64,000 nt of DNA from Microbacterium maritypicum (lineage in GTDB: Bacteria; Actinomycetota; Actinomycetes; Actinomycetales; Microbacteriaceae): NCBI RefSeq assembly GCF_041529975.1, contig NZ_CP168030.1, positions 248,001-312,000 on the forward strand, given 5' to 3'. Positions within the stretch are counted from its first letter, which is position 1; every line of letters starts with the position of its first letter. This document shows, piece after piece, positions 33,001-42,133 of the stretch. A program made the position numbers and the translations under genes. The notes beneath the pieces were generated by a model. The model made no database searches, was not told the DNA's origin, and saw nothing but the letters and a program-made list of their open reading frames with translations.

Positions 33001-33729
33001 TCACACGGGAGGCCACTGCGGATGCCGCGCGACAGCGATCCGCGCCGCGAGCTCCGCGAGCACGGGCGACCCGGCGCCGCCGATCCCGACCGCTTCGGCC
33101 CACCCGAGTGCGAGCAGGGCATGCCCCGCCGCGCTCGGGTGGAACGCGTCGTCGAGCAGCCCCCACGGCACGCCCTCGTTGCCCGGACCGGTTCCCGCCG
33201 AGAACTCCGCGAACGCGGCGTACTGATCCACCAGAACCACGCCTTCCCGCGCAGCCACATCTCGAATCGCCTGCGCGAACTCGCCGATGCGGGCACGGTC
33301 GGGCGCGTGCAGGAGGTCGACGGTCGGCGGCGTCTGCAGCACGGGCACGGCCCCGCCCTCCCGCACCCGCCGCACGAACTCCGCGATCGACTCCGCGAAC
33401 GCCGACACCTCGATCACGGGGTCGAGCCACTCGGTGGTGCAGTCGTTCGTGCCGATCATGAGCGTCACCACGTCGGGCCGCCAATGGGCGACGCGACGGT
33501 CGAAGTCGCCCAGGATCAGGTCGGTCCGCCACCCGGTGATCGCCGTGTTGATCACGGCATCCTGCACCCGTCCGGCATCGCCGCGGATCAGCTCGTGCAG
33601 GTGGTCGACGTAGCTGCGGGCACCGCGCGTGTGGATCAGCCCGTGCGTGATCGAGTCGCCCGTGAACACCCAGGTGACCGGCGCCCCGGAGGCGAGCAGC
33701 CCCCGGAGCGCCGCGCGATCATCCGTCAT
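33001..33729 (-). CDS. SGNH/GDSL-family hydrolase
   Basis: 242 residues, no signal peptide. All four blocks are present: GDSIT with S26, ITGW (Gly), GTND (Asn) and DDAFHP with the catalytic Asp/His. These enzymes remove acyl groups, for example acetyl from carbohydrates. The gene is coupled to the upstream secreted-protein gene by an ATGA overlap (33726-33729), so it probably deacylates the imported product of that locus. Confidence 0.9.
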   Translation of the reverse strand: MTDDRAALRGLLASGAPVTWVFTGDSITHGLIHTRGARSYVDHLHELIRGDAGRVQDAVINTAITGWRTDLILGDFDRRVAHWRPDVVTLMIGTNDCTTEWLDPVIEVSAFAESIAEFVRRVREGGAVPVLQTPPTVDLLHAPDRARIGEFAQAIRDVAAREGVVLVDQYAAFAEFSAGTGPGNEGVPWGLLDDAFHPSAAGHALLALGWAEAVGIGGAGSPVLAELAARIAVARHPQWPPV

Positions 33730-34901
33730 CCGGTGACCTTGAGCTGCACGTCGATGAACCGCGGACGGTAGATCGAGGCGTCGTCGTACACGTCACCCAC
33801 GTTGTCGAAGGTGTTCACGTTGTAGGAGACGAGGATGCGGTTGCCCTGACGCAGATTCGGATGCTCGTGCGCGTTGTAGGTGAACACGTCGGGGTCTCCG
33901 TAGCTGCCGAGCGCCCCGGTCTCGGGCGTGCGGTACAGCTCGACCGGGTCGGTGAACGGACCGGTCGGCGAGCACGAGGTGCGCGCGACGATGCGGGTGC
34001 TGAACAGCTCCGACGTGTCCTGCGTCACGAGCAGGTAGCCGTCGCGGAAGGGGGCGACGCTGAACTCGTTGGCGACGTAGGGCACCACGGGCACGGCATC
34101 CGCTTCGTTCGCCGACCAGGTCGTGCCGTTCCAGTACGTCCACGTGCCCTTCAAGCCGTCCTTGCCCTGCACCTTCGCGACGTAGGCCGAGCGCACTCCC
34201 CCGGGGTCGGCGATGCCGTAGATGTAGGTCGTGCCGCGTTCTTCGAGGGTCCACGAGCCCCAGTTGATGCCGGTCGCCGAGGGGAGGTCCACGATGCCCT
34301 CGAGCTGCAGGGTCTGACCGTCGAGCGTGGCGAGCCGGTTCGCGGTCCACGCGAAGTCCCACTGCCCCGTGCCGGTGCGGGCGAACTGCAGCAGCGGCAC
34401 CTGCACCGTGCCGTGACGGCCGGGCGTCGGGTCGCCGATCCAGTACCACTTGCCGTCGGGCTCGGGCGGGATGATGCCGGCCGGGTCGTCGGGGGTGCCG
34501 CCGGTGATGGTCGTGAGGTCGCCACGGCGGTCCTGCACCACGACGGAGTTGTTCACGAACGGAGAGTCGGTCGGCCGCGAGCCGTCGGGGTTCACGGTGC
34601 CGAGGAACGTGTCCGAGAAGAACCAGCCGGTCTTCCCCTTGCCGAGCGGCATCGAGTAGGTGCTGTCGCCGCCGGTCCATTCCCCGCCGGTGTTCCCATA
34701 GGTCGTGAAGGTCTCGGTCAGGTTCTGGTTCACACTCGATGTCGCCGTGAGCGTCTTGTCGACCAGCGAGCACTGGCCGTGTCCGTGCCCGTTGCCGTGC
34801 CCGCCTCCGGCCGGAACCGCCGCGCTCGCCGGGGCGGCGAACAGCGCTCCCGCGCACAGGGATGCGGCGGCGAGTCCCGCCGCGATCATGCGTCTTCTCA
34901 T
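33726..34901 (-). CDS. Secreted propeller-like protein (DUF4185/DUF5005-like)
   Basis: 391 residues from ATG 34901 (AAGGAG ribosome site); an upstream extension lacks one. Sec signal peptide ending ASAA. Then a His/Gly-rich short linker (GGGHGNGHGHGQ) and a five-bladed-propeller-like body with GWFFSDTFLGTVNPDGSRP, FVNNSVVVQD, WYWIGD, GINWGSWTLEE and RILVSYNVNTFDN, resembling DUF4185/DUF5005 or GH43/GH32-like folds. Probably an extracellular glycan-active or -binding protein. Coupled to the SGNH hydrolase. Confidence 0.78.
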   Translation of the reverse strand: MRRRMIAAGLAAASLCAGALFAAPASAAVPAGGGHGNGHGHGQCSLVDKTLTATSSVNQNLTETFTTYGNTGGEWTGGDSTYSMPLGKGKTGWFFSDTFLGTVNPDGSRPTDSPFVNNSVVVQDRRGDLTTITGGTPDDPAGIIPPEPDGKWYWIGDPTPGRHGTVQVPLLQFARTGTGQWDFAWTANRLATLDGQTLQLEGIVDLPSATGINWGSWTLEERGTTYIYGIADPGGVRSAYVAKVQGKDGLKGTWTYWNGTTWSANEADAVPVVPYVANEFSVAPFRDGYLLVTQDTSELFSTRIVARTSCSPTGPFTDPVELYRTPETGALGSYGDPDVFTYNAHEHPNLRQGNRILVSYNVNTFDNVGDVYDDASIYRPRFIDVQLKVTG

Positions 34902-34945
34902 CTCGATCACTCCTTCGTGTTCGTGTTGCAGGGTCGTGCGTGGGG

Positions 34946-35012
34946 CGTTTCGTCTCGCGGAGACCTGCACTGAGCGAGCGCCAGCGAGTCGAAGTGTCGC
35001 TCAACGCACGAG
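34946..35012. repeat. Partial copy of the phnC-associated palindromic element
   Basis: Begins CGTTTCGTCTCGCGGAG and ends CGCTCAACGCACGAG, both shared with the element at 19581-19725. It lies in the gap between the glycosidase and secreted-protein genes. The inner copies are absent. Confidence 0.65.
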
Positions 35013-35026
35013 ACTGCGGGGACGGT

Positions 35027-37147
35027 TCAGAGCCCTGGGGTCTCGGTGATCCCTCCGGAGGCGTCGATGTCGTAGGTCTTCTCGCCCACACGCAGGCCGC
35101 GCAGCACCGCGTGCGGGTCGAGTGCGGCGACGCAGCCGGACGCGCGCACCGTGCCGTCGGCCGCGACCGAGACGCCGAACAGGGCCTCGATCACGAGCTC
35201 GACCCAGGCGCCCGACGACGAGCACGACCAGTCGATGATGTACGGCAGCTGGGGTGGGGCTTTGCGCGCGCCGCCGTTGATGCCGGGCACGGCCTCCTCG
35301 ACGAAATGCGCCTGACCCATCGGGCCCTGGTTCGCCGTGCGCGACAGCCCCTCGACCCACGAGGTGAGCACCTCGGGAGCGCCGAGAGCGGCCAGAGCGC
35401 GTCCGGCATCCGCGGGCCAGGCGGGGTAGGCGCCGTTCCACTGGTGGTCGGGCCGCGGGCTGTAGCTGGCGTCGGGGTCCCACGGCGAGAGCGCGCGCAT
35501 CCAGTTGTCGGTCTGCAGTTCGCGCTGGAAGAACGAGACCATCTCGTCGCGGATGCTCGGGGCGAGGTCGTCGGCGATCGTCGTGCCGACCACGCTGAAG
35601 TCGTAGCAGTGCCGCACCGGCAGCTGCGTGCCGTCGGGCTGTCCCGCGGTGAAGATGCCCTCTCCGGGAAGGTAGCGCTCGATCACGGCCGGGAGCAGGG
35701 CGTCGGCCTCCGCGCGCAGTTCCGCACCGCCGGACAGGTCTCCCCGCAGCTCGGCGAGCGCGGCGGCCGTCCGCATGCTCCAGACGTTCGCGGCGTTGAG
35801 GCTCGCGACCTCGTGCGTGTACGAGCTGACGCACTCCAGCAGGTTGTCGATCTCGCCGTAATCGGCGAGGGCCGTGCCTCGGCGTAACTTCTTCCACGCC
35901 ATCGCCCATTGCCGCACCGACTCGGCGACCGTCTGATCGCCGACGATCTCGTCGAGGAACGCGGTGTCACCGGTGAAGCGCACGTAGTCGTGCACGAGCC
36001 GGGTCATGGCGTAGTCGTTCACGGAGTACCAGCGGCCGACCGGCCCGCCGGTGAGCGAAGAGGTGCCGAAGTGCGAGTGGATGTCGAGCGAGATCCAGTG
36101 CCGCACCTGGTTCCGCATCTCGGCGGGGTCGAGCAGCGCGTGGCTGACCGAGCTCAGGCTGTAGTCCCAGATGAACGTGGTGGTGCCCCAGTAGTTCGGC
36201 ATGAGGGTGTCGTACGAGCGGCCGAGCACGTTCCCGGCGAAGTCGCGGCGGAACCAGATCACGCCGAGCACCGCCCACCAGTACAGGCGGCGCAGCGGCG
36301 CGGATGCCGTCTCCAGCACGGGCAGTGCCCCGGAAAACTCCCCGTCGTCGGGGTCGAAGGCGGCGTGCAGCTGCCGGTTCCAGAACTCCTCGGCCGCGGC
36401 GACCGCACCGGGCACGTCGGCCATCACGGCGTCATACGTGCGCGCGGCATCGTCGCGGGAGATCCCGACCGCCTGCACGTAGGCCGTGTGCGCGGCGCCC
36501 CCGGCCGGCACGGCGAGGGCCACCGACAGCTCGCCGCCGCGGCCGTTCCCGCCGATGCCGGTGTCGAACGCCTCGGGAAGCGAGGCCACCCCGCTCAGCG
36601 CCGCCGATCCGCCCGCCAGGCCCTGCGCGCTCCAGGCCGCCGCATCCGCCGACGAGAACAGCAGGCGCTCGCCGTCGACGGTCGCGGTGTCGCGCTCGGA
36701 GGGCGACTCCGCGTCGAGCCAGGCCTCCTGCGAGCGCGTGACCCGGGCGGCCGCCGAGAGCCCGATCCGCACCTCCCGATCCTGCGATCCGGTGTTCCGC
36801 ACGGCGATGTCGATCGCCACCGCCGTCTTCCCCGGCACGCACACCGTCGTCGTCTCGATCTCGAGTTCACCGACGGTCGCCCGCCGCACCACCCGGTCCG
36901 CCCGCCACTCGTGCGTCACGGGCACGCCGTACGACGCGAACAGCCGGCCGTCGACGAACAGCACCGCGGTCTGGGTGAGCCCCTGCGACACGGGCGGGAA
37001 CTGCACGGCGCTGATCGCGGTCAGGTCGTGGTCGACGCGCACGGTGCCGAACATGTTCGTGAGGCCGGTCGGCGCGATCATGTCGTCGTAGTGGTGGGTG
37101 ACCGCATCGGCGGCGAGGTCCTCGACGGTGGGGATGAGCGGATGCAT
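35027..37147 (-). CDS. Six-hairpin ((alpha/alpha)6) glycosidase-like protein
   Basis: 706 residues without a signal peptide. N-terminal beta-rich domain (about 1-250), linker helix, then an alpha-helical barrel (about 285-640) with FIWDYSLSSVSHALLDP, ADYGEIDNLLECVSSYTHEV and WNGAYPAWPADAGRALAAL. The layout resembles GH63/GH78/GH95-type enzymes; which family cannot be told. In the cytoplasm it would cut the imported oligosaccharide. It follows the permease genes on the same strand, 28 bases downstream. Confidence 0.78.
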   Translation of the reverse strand: MHPLIPTVEDLAADAVTHHYDDMIAPTGLTNMFGTVRVDHDLTAISAVQFPPVSQGLTQTAVLFVDGRLFASYGVPVTHEWRADRVVRRATVGELEIETTTVCVPGKTAVAIDIAVRNTGSQDREVRIGLSAAARVTRSQEAWLDAESPSERDTATVDGERLLFSSADAAAWSAQGLAGGSAALSGVASLPEAFDTGIGGNGRGGELSVALAVPAGGAAHTAYVQAVGISRDDAARTYDAVMADVPGAVAAAEEFWNRQLHAAFDPDDGEFSGALPVLETASAPLRRLYWWAVLGVIWFRRDFAGNVLGRSYDTLMPNYWGTTTFIWDYSLSSVSHALLDPAEMRNQVRHWISLDIHSHFGTSSLTGGPVGRWYSVNDYAMTRLVHDYVRFTGDTAFLDEIVGDQTVAESVRQWAMAWKKLRRGTALADYGEIDNLLECVSSYTHEVASLNAANVWSMRTAAALAELRGDLSGGAELRAEADALLPAVIERYLPGEGIFTAGQPDGTQLPVRHCYDFSVVGTTIADDLAPSIRDEMVSFFQRELQTDNWMRALSPWDPDASYSPRPDHQWNGAYPAWPADAGRALAALGAPEVLTSWVEGLSRTANQGPMGQAHFVEEAVPGINGGARKAPPQLPYIIDWSCSSSGAWVELVIEALFGVSVAADGTVRASGCVAALDPHAVLRGLRVGEKTYDIDASGGITETPGL

Positions 37148-37175
37148 GATGCCTTTCGAGGGGCGGGAGAGGGGG

Positions 37176-37988
37176 TCAGTACTGGCCGAGCGCGAGGCCC
37201 TTGGCGAAGAACCGCTGCGTGCAGAGGAACAGGATCACGGTGGGGAGCGAGACGAGCACGGCCGCGGCGAGCACGACCGACATCTGCGCGCCGCCATAGG
37301 TGCTCTGCATGCCGGACAGGGTGGTGATGATGGGGCGGATGTCGTCGGACTGGCTGAGGGTGAGGCCGAGCAGCAGGTCGTTCCACACGAACGTCGCCTG
37401 CAGGATGAAGATCGCGACCAGCGCGCTCGACGCCATCGGCAGGTACAGCCGCACGAAGATGCGCCAGGTGGTGGCACCGTCGAGCACCGCGGCCTCGAAC
37501 ACGTTGTGCGCGACGCCGGTGAAGAAGTTGCGCATGACGAAGGCCGAGAACGGGATCGAGATCACCGTGTAGATGATCACCATGCCCACGCGGGTGTCGA
37601 AGAGTCCGATGCGCGAGTAGGCGTCGAACAGCGGCAGCAGCACCATCTGCAGCGGGAACACGGTGCCGCCGAAGATCACGACGAACCACAGGAAGCCGCG
37701 CTTGAGCCGAAGGGCCACGATCGCGTACCCGGCGGCGGCGCCCACGAGCACGGCGATGGTCGGCGAGACGATCGAGTAGATGAGGGTGCTGAGGATGCTG
37801 TCGCCGAGTCCCGAGAGCTCGAACGCGTCGGCGAAGTTCTCGAACAGGTGGAACTCGGTGGGGATCCACGACTCCTTCGAGGTGAAGGTCATCGGGTCCT
37901 TCATCGCGTTCACGACGAGGAGGTACGCGGGCAGCAGCCACACGATTCCGAGGATGACGAGGACGGCGGTGCGGATGATCTTCGACAT
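37176..37988 (-). CDS. Sugar ABC transporter permease (MalG type)
   Basis: 270 residues, six membrane helices; EAA-type loop (FEAAVLDGATTWRIFVRLYLP). Its ATG overlaps the upstream permease stop by one base. Pairs with that permease to make the channel. No ATPase gene in the operon, suggesting a shared MsiK-like ATPase. Confidence 0.92.
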   Translation of the reverse strand: MSKIIRTAVLVILGIVWLLPAYLLVVNAMKDPMTFTSKESWIPTEFHLFENFADAFELSGLGDSILSTLIYSIVSPTIAVLVGAAAGYAIVALRLKRGFLWFVVIFGGTVFPLQMVLLPLFDAYSRIGLFDTRVGMVIIYTVISIPFSAFVMRNFFTGVAHNVFEAAVLDGATTWRIFVRLYLPMASSALVAIFILQATFVWNDLLLGLTLSQSDDIRPIITTLSGMQSTYGGAQMSVVLAAAVLVSLPTVILFLCTQRFFAKGLALGQY

Positions 37989-38863
37989 CACATCTCCTTC
38001 TTCGGGGAGAGCTGCTGACGCAGGTACAGCACCGACGCGACCAGGGTGATGACGGTGAGGAACACCGCGATCGCCGAGCCGAGTCCGTAGTCGCTGTTCA
38101 CGAACGTCTCCTTGTACATCGTCAGCGCGAGGGTCTCCGAGACGGTGCCCGGTCCGCCCTTGGTCATGCCCCAGACGATGTCGAAGGTCTTGAGGCTCGC
38201 GACGATCGAGAGCCCGACGACCACCGCCGTGAGCGGGCGGAGCATCGGCCAGAGGATGCTGGTGAACAGGCGCACGCCGCCGGCGCCGTCGATGCGCGCG
38301 GCCTCGAGCGGCTCCTTCGGGATGGCCTGCAGGCCGATCGTGAACAGCAGCGCGTTCACGCCGACGCCCTGCCACGACGAGGCGATGATCATGACGATCG
38401 TGTTGAGCGGAGCATCCAGCAGCCACCGCGGCGGGTCGGTCACGCCGAACGCGGCCAGGGCCTGGTCGAGTGCTCCGCCGGAGGAGAGGATGAACGACCA
38501 CACCACGCCGACGCCGATGCCGGAGAGGGCGTAGGGGATGAGGAAGGGGAGGCGCAGCCAGATGCCGCCGCCGAGGTTCCAGGTGAGCAGGGCGATCGCC
38601 AGGCCGATGCCGACCGGGATGATCAGGGTGCCGATCACCCAGAGCACGGTGTTCATCGCGGAGCCCACGAAGTCGCCGTCGGTGAACATCTCGACGTAGT
38701 TGTCGAGCCCGATCCAGTCGGGGCTGCCGAGGCCGTTGTACTTCGTGAAGCTGAGGAACACCGTCCACAGCAGCGGGAGGTAGAGCAGGATCGCGACCAG
38801 GATCACGCCCGGGGCGATGAAGCCCCGGGCGGACCACTGGTACGGCGACTTCTGATGCGCCAT
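37988..38863 (-). CDS. Sugar ABC transporter permease (MalF type)
   Basis: 291 residues, six membrane helices, EAA loop LEAARIDGAGGVRLFTSILWP. Short N-terminal cytoplasmic tail. Between the binding-protein gene (7 bases apart) and the second permease, same strand. Confidence 0.92.
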   Translation of the reverse strand: MAHQKSPYQWSARGFIAPGVILVAILLYLPLLWTVFLSFTKYNGLGSPDWIGLDNYVEMFTDGDFVGSAMNTVLWVIGTLIIPVGIGLAIALLTWNLGGGIWLRLPFLIPYALSGIGVGVVWSFILSSGGALDQALAAFGVTDPPRWLLDAPLNTIVMIIASSWQGVGVNALLFTIGLQAIPKEPLEAARIDGAGGVRLFTSILWPMLRPLTAVVVGLSIVASLKTFDIVWGMTKGGPGTVSETLALTMYKETFVNSDYGLGSAIAVFLTVITLVASVLYLRQQLSPKKEM

Positions 38864-38870
38864 CCGACGC

Positions 38871-40139
38871 TTACTCCTGCTCTGCCCAGTACTTGTCAGC
38901 CGTGGCCTGGATCTTCTCCAGGAACGGCATCGGGTCGCCGGGGTTGGCGTTGAAGGCGCCGAACTGCTCGATCGCGGTGGTCACGATCTCGGTCGGCATG
39001 GCCTCGAAGAACCGGTCGTACAGCATGTAGTCATCACCGGCGATGGTGGTGCCCAGCTCGGCGAGAGCGGGGTCCGCGACCTTCGCCTTCGGGTTGAACG
39101 CCACGTCTCCGTGGGCGTCGTTCCAGGCGGTCTGCGCGTCGGGCGACATCCACCACTCGGCGTAGGCGAGACCGAGGTCGCGCTGCTTGGAGTTCTCGGC
39201 GGTGCAGATCGGGCCCGACTCCACGGCGACCGGGGTGGCGTCGAGGTCGTCGTTGACGGCCGGGATTGCGAACATCCCGTAGTCGTCGGTGGTCATGCCC
39301 GCGCCCTCGAGGTTGCCCGCGAAGAACGTGCCGAAGTTGATCATGGCGTAGTCGCCCTGCTTGAGGCCGACCGCGGGATCGGTGGTGCTGCCCGCGTCGC
39401 TGAACCAGCCGGCCTCCTGCTCTTCGAGCCACACGTTCATGACGTCGACGATCTCGGGGTCGGTGTACTTGACGTCGCCCGTGGTGAGCCCGGCGTACAG
39501 GTCGGGGTCGGTCGAGGCGACCAGGTGCTGGAACCACTGGAAGGTGAAGAGCACGCTGGTCTGGTAGTACGGGGTGACCCCGGCATCCTTCAGCGTCTCG
39601 GCGGCGTCGTTCAGCTCGTCCCAGCTGGTGGGCACTTCGATGCCGTTGTCGGCGAAGGCGGCCTTGTTGTAGAACATGATCCAGTAGGCGATGTTCATCG
39701 GCACGCAGTACTGCTTGTCGTCGTAGGTGTAGCTGTCGCGCAGGTCTTCGCTCACCCAGCCCTCGTCGACGGCCTTGGTCCAGATGTCGGTGGTCTCGGC
39801 GACCAGACCCTCGTCGACCAGCTGCTTGAGCGAGTCGCCGGTGTGCCAGGTGAACAGGCCGGGCGACTTGTCGGTGCGGAACGACTGCTTGATGAAGGCG
39901 TCGTACTGGTTCGCGTCCGAGTAGCCGGTGGTCTTGAGGGTGATGTCGACGGCCTCGCCGCTGACCTCGTTGAGCGACTCGAAGTCGGGCTTCCACGCCG
40001 CCTTGTCGGTGTAGAAGTTGAGCGTGCCGGTCACCTCTCCGGCGTCTCCGGATCCGGAGTCGCCGGAGCACCCGGCGAGGGCCAGGGTGCCGAGGAGGAG
40101 ACCGGCCGCGGCAGCGGCGATCGTGCGTCGCGAAATCAT
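38871..40139 (-). CDS. Sugar ABC transporter substrate-binding lipoprotein
   Basis: 422 residues, lipobox ending at C24 (TLALAGC). Family 1 solute-binding fold: SYTYDDKQYCVPMNIAYWIM, MINFGTFFAGNL and YDRFFEAMPTEIV. First gene of the importer operon with the two permeases and the glycosidase. Its promoter carries a TGGTAACGTTACCA-type operator, as do the ROK/manA and lacI promoters. Ligand likely an oligosaccharide yielding mannose or fructose. Confidence 0.93.
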   Translation of the reverse strand: MISRRTIAAAAAGLLLGTLALAGCSGDSGSGDAGEVTGTLNFYTDKAAWKPDFESLNEVSGEAVDITLKTTGYSDANQYDAFIKQSFRTDKSPGLFTWHTGDSLKQLVDEGLVAETTDIWTKAVDEGWVSEDLRDSYTYDDKQYCVPMNIAYWIMFYNKAAFADNGIEVPTSWDELNDAAETLKDAGVTPYYQTSVLFTFQWFQHLVASTDPDLYAGLTTGDVKYTDPEIVDVMNVWLEEQEAGWFSDAGSTTDPAVGLKQGDYAMINFGTFFAGNLEGAGMTTDDYGMFAIPAVNDDLDATPVAVESGPICTAENSKQRDLGLAYAEWWMSPDAQTAWNDAHGDVAFNPKAKVADPALAELGTTIAGDDYMLYDRFFEAMPTEIVTTAIEQFGAFNANPGDPMPFLEKIQATADKYWAEQE

Positions 40140-40159
40140 TCAGAACTCCCTTGTTCGTT

Positions 40160-40195
40160 TGGTATCGTTACCATAAATCTGGGTTCACGCTACCA
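40160..40195 (-). promoter_or_regulatory. Importer promoter with LacI-type operator
   Basis: TGGTATCGTTACCA (40160-40173) is a near-palindrome. On the minus strand a -35-like TTGGTA (40190-40195) and -10-like TATGGT (40172-40177) place the operator on the -10, so binding would block transcription. Confidence 0.7.
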
Positions 40196-40294
40196 AGGTG
40201 ATGAGTGCGGTGCAAGGGATTCCCTCGCGGGATCCTCGCGGATGGTGCGTCATTGCGGGTGCTGCGTTCGGGTTGCTGTGTGCGGTTTCCGTGT

Positions 40295-42133
40295 TCAGTT
40301 GTCGCTCGTGCGCGAGCCGCGCACGTACGCCTTGACGGTCGCGAAGCGGGCGCTGCGCGAGTTCTCGGTGCGCTCGATCCGGTACGCCCCCACCGCGGCC
40401 GGGACGATGAACGTCTCGGCGTAGTGGATGACGAAGGGCTCGAAGGCGCCGGTCGGGCTGACGACCTGCACCTCATCCCCCTCGACCAGGTTGAGCACGT
40501 TGACCGTGCCCTCGGTGTCGTGGTCGGCGCCGCCGGTGAACCAGTGCCGGCGCACCTCGATGAACTCGAGCTCGTGCAGGCCCGTGCTCTCTTCGATCAC
40601 GTCGCCGTCGGTGCGGATCGTCTGCACCTGGTCGATCAGGTTGTCGCCGACCCAGGTCGTGTCGCGGTCCCACTGGATGTTGCGGGCGCCGTGGTCGAGG
40701 TGCACGGGGCGGGGGATACCGTCGAGGCCGACGCGGCCCCAGTCCCAGAGCTTGAAGGTGAAGATGAACGGCGTCGCCGAGATCTCCAGCACCATCGAGT
40801 TCGCGCCTGAGCAGTGCACGGTGCCGGCCGGGATGGCGAAGTGATCGTGTTTGCGGGCCGGGAACGAGTTGACGTACTTGTCGGCGGGGAACGGATGCTC
40901 GCCGTCCTGCGCCGTCGCCAGATCCTGCAGCATCTCGGTGCGGTCGATGCCCTCCTTGGTGCCCAGGTACACCACCGCATCGTCGCCGACATCGAGCATG
41001 TAGTAGCTCTCGTCCTGCGTGTAGTGCATGCCGAACGTGTTCTGGATGTAGTCGGTCAGCGGGTGCACCTGCAGGCTGAGGTTGCCGCCGTCCATCGTGT
41101 CGAGGAAGTCGAAGCGGATCGGGAACTCGGCGCCGAAGCGCGAGAACGTCTTCGCGCCGAGCAGGTCGACCGGGCGGCGGAAGACCAGGTCGAGGGCGGG
41201 GATCTCGATCACGCCGCCCTCTCCCTCCAGCAGCAGCGAGTTCTCCTCGGGCACGCAGTCGAAGCACCACGCGTAGTTGTCCTTCGAGGGGTCGAGGCCG
41301 ATGAGGTTCTTCATCCACTGGCCGCCCCAGACTCCGGGGTCGAAGAACGGCACGACGCGGAACGGCCGGTGTGCCGCATCCTTCAGGGCCTGTCGGAACG
41401 CGTTTCCGGTGATCATGCCGGCTTCGGGCGAGTCCGGATGCTGTTCGGCCGGCGCGATCGCGTTGCCGTCGAGCACGAAGTCGACCGTGTCGAACAGGCT
41501 GCGCTTGTGCCGATCGGCGACGCGCCACTCGACGAAGAAGCCGCGCTTGTACTTGCGCAGGTTGTCTTCCGAGGCGTTGTCGGCGCGCCAGTTCGTGGCG
41601 CCCTTGCGCTGGCGCAGCTGGATCTCCCAGCGGGCCATGTCGACGAGTACGGTCGCGGAGGCGCCATCGAGGCGCGGGGCGAGGAGCGCGGCCCCCCAGC
41701 CGATCACGACGGTGGGGGTCTGCGTGATGCCGCCGGCGAGGGCGTCGAGCTTCGCGGCGTCGTAGAAGTCGGTCAGGGTGAAGTGGCTCATCACGCCGAA
41801 GACGCGGTCGTCGGTGAGGTTCGGGGCGATCAGCTGCTCGACCTCGGCGACCGGGCGGGCGGCGGTCTCGACGTCGACGACGGTCCAGTCGGGCAGGGCG
41901 TCGCGCACCGCGGTCGCGAGGGCGGGGATGTCGACACCCGGATACGCATCGACGAGCAGCACGGGGGCGGTGCCGGTCACGCGGGCGCAGGCCTCGGCGA
42001 GCTCGGCGGCGTCGGTCCAGCCCTCGGTGCCGCGGAGGATGCGCTCGCCCGGGGGGAGCGCCACGGTGGGCTGGGTGTCGTAGCGACCTCGGGTCGTGTG
42101 CCCTTCGTGCATGTCGCTGATCGGGGTGGTCAC
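40295..42133 (-). CDS. manA: Class I mannose-6-phosphate isomerase, long form
   Basis: 612 residues, much longer than common ManA (about 390). The C-terminal two-thirds hold the cupin isomerase: LSLQVHPLTDYIQ, HDHFAIPAGTVHCSGANSMVLE and the DWGRVGLDG segment. The N-terminal about 200 residues look like a P-loop-kinase-related fold (APVLLVDAYPGVDIPALATA) without an obvious Walker A. It interconverts mannose-6-P and fructose-6-P. GTG start overlaps the ROK stop (GTGA). Operon of two genes with the ROK kinase. Confidence 0.88.
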   Translation of the reverse strand: MTTPISDMHEGHTTRGRYDTQPTVALPPGERILRGTEGWTDAAELAEACARVTGTAPVLLVDAYPGVDIPALATAVRDALPDWTVVDVETAARPVAEVEQLIAPNLTDDRVFGVMSHFTLTDFYDAAKLDALAGGITQTPTVVIGWGAALLAPRLDGASATVLVDMARWEIQLRQRKGATNWRADNASEDNLRKYKRGFFVEWRVADRHKRSLFDTVDFVLDGNAIAPAEQHPDSPEAGMITGNAFRQALKDAAHRPFRVVPFFDPGVWGGQWMKNLIGLDPSKDNYAWCFDCVPEENSLLLEGEGGVIEIPALDLVFRRPVDLLGAKTFSRFGAEFPIRFDFLDTMDGGNLSLQVHPLTDYIQNTFGMHYTQDESYYMLDVGDDAVVYLGTKEGIDRTEMLQDLATAQDGEHPFPADKYVNSFPARKHDHFAIPAGTVHCSGANSMVLEISATPFIFTFKLWDWGRVGLDGIPRPVHLDHGARNIQWDRDTTWVGDNLIDQVQTIRTDGDVIEESTGLHELEFIEVRRHWFTGGADHDTEGTVNVLNLVEGDEVQVVSPTGAFEPFVIHYAETFIVPAAVGAYRIERTENSRSARFATVKAYVRGSRTSDN

